From: Mycobacterium dioxanotrophicus
Lineage (GTDB): Bacteria; Actinomycetota; Actinomycetes; Mycobacteriales; Mycobacteriaceae
Assembly: GCF_002157835.1 (NCBI RefSeq)
Contig: NZ_CP020809.1
Coordinates: 6,510,001-6,574,000, forward strand
Direction of reading: 5' to 3'
Length of the DNA stretch: 64,000 bases
This document shows, piece by piece, positions 58,216-64,000 of this stretch. The notes beneath the pieces are model-generated. The model was not told the origin of the DNA. It was given only the letters and a program-made list of their open reading frames with translations, and made no database searches. Numbering within the stretch: the first letter of the stretch is position 1; every line of letters starts with the position of its first letter. A program made the position numbers and the translations under genes.

Positions 58216-58740
58216 TCAGAAGCTCACCCCCGCAGTGATTTTGGCGACCGATTCGCGGATCTCCGCCACGCGGTCGGCGCAGAGGCCCCACGGATCGACC
58301 ACTCCGACTCGGGTGTCGAGGTCCCACAGCACACACTGCTCGCCCGGCATCGCGACGAGTTCCCATGCGATGACGGTCCTGCGGAGCTGCTCGGACATGG
58401 GCTCGGTTGCGGCACGACTGTCGGCCGGTGCGCCGCCGACGGGCGTGTGGTGCATGAAGCGCCCGTAGGCATCTGCGCAGAACGACTGGTAGCGCATGGT
58501 GCACAGGATCAACCCGTGCCACGCCTCGTCGACTGCGTGCGACGGCATCCCGATCAGCTGATCGTCTCGCACTGCCGCAGCGCAGCACCGCAGCCACTGC
58601 CGCAACCCGGTTTTGACCAGCGCCTGTGGCTGCCACGGGCAGGTCTTGAAGACGGCCTGCGGAAGTTCGAGAGCCGCCACCGCGGCATAGGACCTTTCGA
58701 ACCCGACGTCTCGGCGTCGTGCCCACCAGCGAGATTCCAT
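58216..58740 (-). CDS. Glycine-rich-domain-protein-like (DUF1399/GRDP) protein
   Basis: A 174-residue protein. The core VDEAWHGLILCTMRYQSFCADAYGRFMHHTP, with its WH and HH pairs, resembles the short GRDP-like domain found in bacteria and plants. The ATG at 58738-58740 has GGAGG 8 bases upstream and is preferred to one 8 codons earlier. It lies 30 bases after the Gly/Cys-repeat protein gene on the same strand, so the two form a pair. Conserved His residues could bind metal. Function unknown. Confidence 0.65.
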   Translation of the reverse strand: MESRWWARRRDVGFERSYAAVAALELPQAVFKTCPWQPQALVKTGLRQWLRCCAAAVRDDQLIGMPSHAVDEAWHGLILCTMRYQSFCADAYGRFMHHTPVGGAPADSRAATEPMSEQLRRTVIAWELVAMPGEQCVLWDLDTRVGVVDPWGLCADRVAEIRESVAKITAGVSF

Positions 58741-58770
58741 ACGTCTGCCCTCCATCGACGGCACCGGCGA

Positions 58771-59085
58771 TCACCCGCCGCAGCCTCCGCAGCCACCACA
58801 GCCGCCGCAACCACCACCGCACCCACCGCAACCGCCCGCGTCCGAGGTCTTCGAGGCGGTACGCTTCGCCCGCGGCTGCGAAGGTGCGCCTGCCGCCCAG
58901 AGTGCGACCCGGCGGGGCCGCAGATAACGGCCGGAATCCTGTCGGAGCGCCCGAATTTCCCTGCGGCACTGCTGTTCCGGGGTTTCCTGATCGCGACGGC
59001 GCGTCCTGCCGGCATGCCGCACCAGCGCGCTTGTCAACAGCACTGCGAGTGCGACCACCACTACGCCCAGTTCTGTCGTGTGCAT
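58771..59085 (-). CDS. Membrane protein with Gly/Cys-repeat tail (TIGR04222-like)
   Basis: A 104-residue protein: one N-terminal helix (LGVVVVALAVLLTSALV), a basic region, then a tail from residue 84 made only of Gly and six Cys (86, 89, 93, 96, 99, 102). A very strong AGGAGG site lies 6 bases before the ATG. The tail recalls the C-termini of TIGR04222-type membrane proteins but lacks most of that domain. The repeated CGG units could bind metal, be modified, or be a low-complexity anchor. A GRDP-like gene follows 30 bases downstream. Confidence 0.7.
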   Translation of the reverse strand: MHTTELGVVVVALAVLLTSALVRHAGRTRRRDQETPEQQCRREIRALRQDSGRYLRPRRVALWAAGAPSQPRAKRTASKTSDAGGCGGCGGGCGGCGGCGGCGG

Positions 59086-59323
59086 GGTGAGCCTCCTTTG
59101 GCTCGGCGTGACGATCACATTCTGTGAGGATGGCCACATGGCAAGGAAGGGATCGGGCGCGCATCAGGCGTTTCCTTGCACGATTCACAGATTCGGCCGG
59201 TACATCGCCGCCCATGCGAATCGCTCGGGCTGACAACATATTTGGTTCGACTCGCCGTTCCGGCATTGACCGCACCGGCGCGCGGCGGTGAGATGTTTGC
59301 GTGGGCACGTAGAAAGGACCGCA

Positions 59324-60256
59324 ATGAGCACCTCCAACGGATGGCCGGCCCTGCGAGTGGCGGACTGGGAGCCGACCCGCGACACCCTGCACATGTGGAC
59401 GCAGATCGTCGGCAAGATCCGCCTCACCCATTCGCCGCTGCTCAACCACTGGTGGCAGGTCACCCTGTACGTCAGTCCACGCGGGCTGACCACCGGGTCC
59501 ATACCCTACGAAAACCGGCTGTTCGACCTGGAATTCGACTTCGTCGACCACGTGCTGGCACTGCGCACCAGCGACGGCGGGTCGGCCACCGTCGCCCTGA
59601 CCGCCAAGCCCGTCGCGAAGTTCTACGCCGAAACCGTCGCCGCGCTACGAGAACTCGGCATCGAGGCTGGGATATCCGCACGGCCCAACGAGGTCGATCC
59701 GGCCATTCCGTTCGCCGAGGACCACCAACACGCGTCCTACGATCCGCAGGCCGCACACCTGTTCTGGCGCCAATTGATTCAGGCCCACCGGGTGATCAAC
59801 GAATTCCGCTCCTTCTTCATCGGCAAGGTGAGCCCGGTGCACTTCTTCTGGGGTTCATTCGACATGGCCTGCACCAGGTTCTCCGGCCGACCCGCCCCCG
59901 AACACCCCGGCGGGGCACCCAACTGCGGCGACTGGGTCATGGTGGAGGGCTACTCGCACGAGTTGAGCAGTTGCGGATTCTGGCCTGGCGGCGGCGAAGA
60001 GGGCGCCTTTTACGCGTACGCCTACCCGGAACCCGCGGGATTCGCCGAGTACCCGGTCGGCCCGGAGGCCGCCTTCTACAGCCCGGAGTTCCGCCAGTTC
60101 CTGCTGCCCTACGAGGCGGTGCGGACCTCCTCCGACCCCGACCGCGCGCTGCTGGAGTTCCTGCAGTCGACCTACGCCGCGGCCGCTGACCTAGCGGGCT
60201 GGGACCGCTCGCAATTGGAGACCGATCCGCACAGGTGGCGCACGCCCGGTCAGTAA
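59324..60256 (+). CDS. DUF5996-family protein
   Basis: A 310-residue cytosolic protein. WPALRVADWEPTRDTLHMWTQIVGKIR at the start and PVHFFWGSFDMACTRFSGRPAPEH, then SHELSSCGFWPGGG, are the hallmarks of DUF5996, whose function is unknown. The ATG at 59324 has AAAGGA upstream. Its 3' end carries the promoter region of the following monooxygenase. Confidence 0.85.
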   Translation: MSTSNGWPALRVADWEPTRDTLHMWTQIVGKIRLTHSPLLNHWWQVTLYVSPRGLTTGSIPYENRLFDLEFDFVDHVLALRTSDGGSATVALTAKPVAKFYAETVAALRELGIEAGISARPNEVDPAIPFAEDHQHASYDPQAAHLFWRQLIQAHRVINEFRSFFIGKVSPVHFFWGSFDMACTRFSGRPAPEHPGGAPNCGDWVMVEGYSHELSSCGFWPGGGEEGAFYAYAYPEPAGFAEYPVGPEAAFYSPEFRQFLLPYEAVRTSSDPDRALLEFLQSTYAAAADLAGWDRSQLETDPHRWRTPGQ

Positions 60257-60267
60257 CCCCTCGACAA

Positions 60268-60297
60268 AGTACCCGGTACCTGCGGTACTGTTTCGCC
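60268..60297 (+). promoter_or_regulatory. Operator-like repeat and -10 of a leaderless monooxygenase mRNA
   Basis: AGTACC (60268-60273) is inverted as GGTACT (60284-60289) with a 10-base centre that itself contains GGTACC. TACTGT (60286-60291) fits the TANNNT -10 pattern and lies 6 bases before the ATG, with no ribosome site. A repressor bound here would block the promoter. Confidence 0.45.
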
Positions 60298-61782
60298 ATG
60301 AGTCCGGGGGCACACGACGCGGTGATCGTCGGGGCGGGATTCGCCGGGATCGGCGCGGCCATCCAGCTCAAGCGGATGGGTATCGACGACTTCGTGATCG
60401 TCGACCGCGAAGACGACCTCGGCGGCACCTGGCACGTCAACCACTACCCCGGCTTGGCCGTCGACGTCCCCACCACCACGTACTCGTACTTCTTCGAGCC
60501 CAACCCGCACTGGTCACGAGTGTTCTCCACGGGCACCGAGATCAAGCGCTACGCCGACGCGGTCGCCGACAAGTACGACGTGCGCCGACACATCCGGTTC
60601 AACACGACCGTGCAGGGCGCGAGCTGGGACGAGGAGACCGCGCAGTGGCAGGTGACGCTCGCCGCCGGTGAGACACTGCGGGCCCGCTATCTCTTCACCG
60701 CCACCGGGTTTCTCTCCCAGCCGCACACGCCCGACATCGCCGGCATCGACAGCTTCGCGGGCAAGATCATCCACACCACCGACTGGGACGACGATTACGA
60801 CCTCTCCGGCCGCAGCGTGGCGATCATCGGCACCGGGGCCACCGCGGTACAGCTCATCCCCGAGCTGGCCCGCCGGGTCACCGCGCTGACCGTCTACCAA
60901 CGCACCCCGATCTGGGTGGTGCCGAAGATCGACGTGCGGTTCTCGCCCCGGGTCAAGGCGTTGTTCGCCCGAATCCCATTGACCCAGCGCACCATACGGG
61001 CCCTCACCGACGGCATCTACGCGGCCATGGTCGACACCGCGGTGCTCAAACACCGCTACTTCCGCCGGCTCAACATCGCGGCGGCCGACCTGGCCAAACT
61101 GCACCGGTTCGCCTCGATCCGTGACCCCGAGCTACGGCGCAAACTGACGCCGGACTACGACTTCGGCTGCAAGCGGCCGACATTCTCCAACAGCTACTAC
61201 CGGACCTTCACCAAACCGCACGTGCAGCTGCAGGCCGACGGCATCGATCACATCGAATCTGATGGGATCGTCAACGCCGACGGCAGCAAAACAGTCATCG
61301 ACACCCTCGTGCTGGCCACCGGATTCGACCTCTGGGAGGCCAATTTCCCTGCCATCGAGGTGATCGGCCGGGAAGGCCGCAACCTGGGGAAATGGTGGCG
61401 CGACACCAGGTTCCAGGCCTATCAGGGGGTGTCGATGCCGTACTTCCCGAACTACCTGAGCCTGGCCAGTCCATATGCGTTCCTGGGGTTGAACTTCTTC
61501 AACACCATGGAGTACCAGATGCGGTTGATGGACCGGCTGTTCGGTGAGCTGAAACGCCGTGGCGCCACCACGTTCGAGGTGACCGAGGAGGCCAACGCGC
61601 GGTACCTGGACTTGATGACCGAGTTGCTCGGGGACTCGTTGTTCACCCTCGGCGACTGCGCTTCGGCACGGTCGTACTATTTCAATCCGAGCGGCGAAGC
61701 CACCCTGCTGCGACCCATGACAACGCGTCGGGCCGTTTCGGATGCTTCCCGATTCCCGTTGAGCGACTACGCATTTTCCTGA
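60298..61782 (+). CDS. Baeyer-Villiger-type flavin monooxygenase
   Basis: A 494-residue FAD/NADPH monooxygenase. It has the FAD Rossmann motif GAGFAG (12-17), GGTWHVNHYPGLAVD, the Baeyer-Villiger fingerprint FAGKIIHTTDW (153-163) and a second Rossmann GTGATA for NADPH. Likely it inserts oxygen into ketones or acts in sterol or lipid catabolism. The frame extends 21 codons upstream into the previous gene, but the ATG at 60298 is the natural start and probably begins a leaderless mRNA. A small membrane protein follows 16 bases later. Confidence 0.93.
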   Translation: MSPGAHDAVIVGAGFAGIGAAIQLKRMGIDDFVIVDREDDLGGTWHVNHYPGLAVDVPTTTYSYFFEPNPHWSRVFSTGTEIKRYADAVADKYDVRRHIRFNTTVQGASWDEETAQWQVTLAAGETLRARYLFTATGFLSQPHTPDIAGIDSFAGKIIHTTDWDDDYDLSGRSVAIIGTGATAVQLIPELARRVTALTVYQRTPIWVVPKIDVRFSPRVKALFARIPLTQRTIRALTDGIYAAMVDTAVLKHRYFRRLNIAAADLAKLHRFASIRDPELRRKLTPDYDFGCKRPTFSNSYYRTFTKPHVQLQADGIDHIESDGIVNADGSKTVIDTLVLATGFDLWEANFPAIEVIGREGRNLGKWWRDTRFQAYQGVSMPYFPNYLSLASPYAFLGLNFFNTMEYQMRLMDRLFGELKRRGATTFEVTEEANARYLDLMTELLGDSLFTLGDCASARSYYFNPSGEATLLRPMTTRRAVSDASRFPLSDYAFS

Positions 61783-61798
61783 TCAGAGAGGATCATCC

Positions 61799-62071
61799 AT
61801 GACCGAACAGAACAACGACTCGACGCTGGCCAAGCTCGCCGGCCTCGGCCTGGCCGGAACCGGTGTGGCTCATTTCGTCAAACCGCAGTTGTTCGAATCG
61901 ATCACGAAGTCCGCGTTTCCCAAGGACACGCACAAGCACATCTACACCAACGGGGGCATCGAAACCGCGCTCGGGTTGGGTCTGGTCCTGCGCAAGACCC
62001 GCAAGCTGGCGCTGGCCGGAACCGTCGGATACGTCGCCTATCTGGCCGGCAACGCCGCCCGCAACCGGTAG
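61799..62071 (+). CDS. Small membrane protein linked to the monooxygenase
   Basis: A 90-residue protein with a hydrophobic helix near the N-terminus (LAGLGLAGTGVAHFV), a soluble stretch and a second helix (ALAGTVGYVAYLAGNAA). It begins 16 bases after the monooxygenase with GAGAGGA upstream. Conserved in mycobacteria as far as I recall, function unknown. Its 3' end overlaps the convergent TetR gene by 34 bases. Confidence 0.75.
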   Translation: MTEQNNDSTLAKLAGLGLAGTGVAHFVKPQLFESITKSAFPKDTHKHIYTNGGIETALGLGLVLRKTRKLALAGTVGYVAYLAGNAARNR

Positions 62072-63348
62072 CGCCCCAACAGGGTCAGATCGACCATGGC
62101 CGTGACCACGGCCCGGGCCTGCTCCGAATTCTGGTAACCCATGAGCCGGCCCAGGTCGATCACCAACGCCATCGCAGCATGAACCGCAAACCGCGCCTGA
62201 CCGGCGCTCCACTGGGGCCGCACGGACATCACCAGGTTCACCCAGGATTCGACTGCCGACCTCTGCAGGTCGCGCAGGATCTTCTGGTCGGCGCCAGTCA
62301 TGTTGAGACGTTCGGTGTAGTAGACGTAGTCGAGTTCCGGACGGGCGAACGAACGCGCGACGTAGCCGTCGATGAGCACCGCGAGTGCCTGCTCGGGATC
62401 GGAGACCGTGCGCAGTACCTCGGCCATGTCTTCGGACAATCGATCGGCCGCCCGCCGGAATCCAGCCGCGAGAATGTCCGTCTTGCCGGAGAAGTACCGG
62501 TAGATGCCCGATGCCGGCATGCCGACCGCACTCGCAATGTCCTCCATGGTGGTGTCGCGGTAGCCGTTCAGGTTGAACAACCGCAGCGATTCACTCAGCA
62601 ACGCTTCGTATTTGGTGGTGCCGGTGGCCGGTGGGGCGTCGACCTCGATTGCTCCTCGCGTGCGCCCGACCCCGATTGCTCCTCGCGTGCGCCCCTGCGC
62701 CACCGGATCGGCGGCCGCGGGAAGCTCGGGCAGATCCGCGGTGAGCACGGTGTCGACGATCTCGGCGAGCACCGCACGGATCTGGCCGGCCGGCAGCTTG
62801 GCCCGGTGGTCGACGATGCTGCCGAGCACACTGAGCACAGCCGTGGACAACGTCCAGCGTTCGTGCGATCCGAGGTCCGGCCGCAGCACCCGCAGCGGCC
62901 GCTGGATACGCAGGTGCACGGTTCGCATCTGGCTGTTCAACGCCGTCTGGTCGTCGCCCCGCAGGAACCGGGCCTCCCAGCGGTAGAGGCCACCGGACTC
63001 CCGGTTGGCCAGCGCGGTGTCGGTCAGGGCGGCGACCAGGCGCCGCAGTTCCTGACGCGGGTCCGGGTCGGGGTCCATCTCGTCGGCGAACGCAGTGCCG
63101 TCGACGAGTTGCTGGCCGAGGTTGAGCACGGCGTCGCGGAACAGTTCGTACTTGCTCGAATAGTGCCGGTACAACGCGGCCGCCGAGATCCCGACGCGCG
63201 ACGCGATGGCCTCCATGCTGACCCCGTGATAGCCGAGGGCGCTGAACTCCTCCGCCGAGGCGCGCGCGATCTGGGCTTTCCGGTCTTTCGGGCGGCGTCG
63301 CACGACAGCTGCACTCCGGTCGCCGCGGGTGGGCGGGGTGCGCGCCAT
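62038..63348 (-). CDS. Tandem TetR regulator (two TetR modules in one chain)
   Basis: A 436-residue protein made of two complete TetR modules. The first helix-turn-helix is at about 20-65 (AQIARASAEEFSALGYHGVS, then VGISAAALYRHYSSKYELF). The second begins near 247 (YEALLSESLRLFNLNGYRDTT, then VGMPASGIYRYFSGKTDIL). A linker with a tandem 9-residue repeat joins them. One chain thus has two DNA-binding heads, like a pre-formed dimer. It is convergent with the monooxygenase operon and is a candidate regulator of it. I use the ATG that begins MARTPPT; the open frame upstream has no family character. Confidence 0.88.
   Translation of the reverse strand: MARTPPTRGDRSAAVVRRRPKDRKAQIARASAEEFSALGYHGVSMEAIASRVGISAAALYRHYSSKYELFRDAVLNLGQQLVDGTAFADEMDPDPDPRQELRRLVAALTDTALANRESGGLYRWEARFLRGDDQTALNSQMRTVHLRIQRPLRVLRPDLGSHERWTLSTAVLSVLGSIVDHRAKLPAGQIRAVLAEIVDTVLTADLPELPAAADPVAQGRTRGAIGVGRTRGAIEVDAPPATGTTKYEALLSESLRLFNLNGYRDTTMEDIASAVGMPASGIYRYFSGKTDILAAGFRRAADRLSEDMAEVLRTVSDPEQALAVLIDGYVARSFARPELDYVYYTERLNMTGADQKILRDLQRSAVESWVNLVMSVRPQWSAGQARFAVHAAMALVIDLGRLMGYQNSEQARAVVTAMVDLTLLGRYRLRAALPAR
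62646..62694. repeat. Tandem 27-bp repeat in the TetR linker
   Basis: CGATTGCTCCTCGCGTGCGC recurs 27 bases later (22 identical bases at 62646-62667 and 62673-62694). The phase is kept, so the protein has GRTRGAI twice, 9 residues apart, in the linker between the two TetR modules. Confidence 0.8.
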
Positions 63349-63445
63349 GTCGACACCATAAACGGACCCGCGAATGTGGTCAAAGGGGCCAGACACGGCA
63401 GAATGCCCATTAACATAGCCAGGGTTGATGCCGGATGGGGGTCCC

Positions 63446-63670
63446 GTGCTGGTCAGGTTGCGAAGATTGCTGGCGTACCGTGTCGCGGTCGGCGAGTTGA
63501 TCGTCATCGCGCTGATCGTCGGTACCCCGTACGGGCTGATCGGGGTGATCTGGTCGAGCACCCACACCGAACATCTCCGGGAGATGTCCAGCCTGGATGC
63601 CGTGGTGTCGGCGCTCGGGTCGATCGTGTCGTGGCCGGTGCTGCTGTTCGCCGACGTTTGTATGACCTGA
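63446..63670 (+). CDS. Small two-helix membrane protein
   Basis: A 74-residue protein with two hydrophobic helices: LIVIALIVGTPYGLIGVIW and VVSALGSIVSWPVLLFA. I start at GTG 63446, which follows a GGGGG stretch; an ATG at 63428 is an alternative. It lies 11 bases before the next small membrane protein, so the two are likely an operon, divergent from the TetR gene. Confidence 0.65.
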   Translation: MLVRLRRLLAYRVAVGELIVIALIVGTPYGLIGVIWSSTHTEHLREMSSLDAVVSALGSIVSWPVLLFADVCMT

Positions 63671-63681
63671 AGGGGGCATAA

Positions 63682-64000
63682 ATGAGTTATCGAGCTGTGT
63701 ATCTAGGGATCGCCGGTCTAGTGGTCCTCGGCATCGGTCTGTACCTGATGAGCATGCCCGTGTACCTCGACGACTTCGACCGGTACGGCATGCAGATCCC
63801 GTGCGGGTCGTCGTATTCGGCGCATCTGGTGCAGGCCAGCGCCGCAGGCGACCAGTACGTCGACAAGTGCGGTTCGGCGCTGCTGACGCGCAGGCTGTGG
63901 ACCATCCCGGTGGTGGCGATCGGTGCCCTGGCAGTCATCGCGGTACTGGTGCGGGCGGCGACCTCGTCGGCTCACGAATCACTCGTTCCGACGCGCGACA
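63682..64000 (+). CDS. Membrane protein, C-terminus cut by window end
   Basis: At least 106 residues: an N-terminal helix (AVYLGIAGLVVLGIGLYLM), an extracytoplasmic loop with two cysteines (IPCGSSYSAHL and DKCGSALL) that could form a disulfide, and a second helix (TIPVVAIGALAVIAVLV). No stop is reached. AGGGGGC precedes the ATG. It is coupled to the small membrane protein upstream. Function unknown. Confidence 0.75.
   Translation, partial: MSYRAVYLGIAGLVVLGIGLYLMSMPVYLDDFDRYGMQIPCGSSYSAHLVQASAAGDQYVDKCGSALLTRRLWTIPVVAIGALAVIAVLVRAATSSAHESLVPTRD

Noticed and set aside
58783..58836. CCG/CCA-rich repeat as a non-coding minisatellite
   Set aside because: On the minus strand it is the Gly/Cys tail of a well-supported gene with a strong ribosome site.

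Overview
The window looks like a chromosomal segment of a fast-growing mycobacterium (Mycolicibacterium type). The DNA is GC-rich with GTG/ATG starts and many 4-bp stop/start overlaps. The gene order from about 38 to 57 kb matches the Mycobacterium tuberculosis Rv0420c-Rv0434 neighbourhood as I remember it: LON-domain protein, YbdK ligase, sodC, LytR_C protein, DUF3263 protein, def, GNAT, xthA, then thiC, thiD, an alpha/beta hydrolase and a Septum_form-like protein. No rRNA, tRNA, CRISPR array or intact transposon was seen.

Region 1 (1-16.8 kb) is accessory-looking: lower GC, long gaps, gene remnants and separate small catabolic modules. It holds a partial EamA transporter, an orphan prenyl diphosphate synthase, and a minus-strand cassette of APC permease, arginase-family ureohydrolase (best read as a nickel-dependent guanidine hydrolase) and NiCoT nickel permease. 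These are followed by a GntR regulator divergent from a Rieske oxygenase with its reductase, and an NCS1 permease followed by a very small ORF and an NTF2-like protein. A TetR regulator, a small membrane protein and a transposase fragment end the region.

Region 2 (16.9-27.8 kb) has a coupled minus-strand operon (two hypothetical proteins, a Cache sensor protein and a FadR-type regulator), an OGG-fold protein, a DUF1707 protein, a NarL-type two-component system, a CBS protein with an ArsB/NhaD-type transporter, a DUF559-type protein flanked by related 47-bp repeats, and a flavin monooxygenase.

Region 3 (27.9-44.2 kb) holds a complete Mrp Na+/H+ antiporter operon (mrpA with fused B, then C, D, E, F, G), a methyltransferase, a PAP2 phosphatase-histidine kinase pair converging on its likely OmpR-type response regulator, and the conserved Rv0427c-Rv0434-like block.

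Region 4 (44.3-51.1 kb) is a tightly coupled five-gene operon: MoxR-type AAA+ ATPase, unknown protein, HExxH metallopeptidase-VWA protein, unknown protein, and a PaaK-like adenylate-forming enzyme. I regard it as the best candidate here for an undescribed system. It faces a LOG-family gene broken by a 7-bp tandem duplication.

Region 5 (51.1-64 kb) has a DHA2 exporter, a TPP riboswitch with thiC-thiD and two more genes, a P450, a Gly/Cys-repeat membrane protein with a partner, a DUF5996 protein, a Baeyer-Villiger-type monooxygenase, a double TetR regulator and two small membrane proteins, the last cut by the window end.
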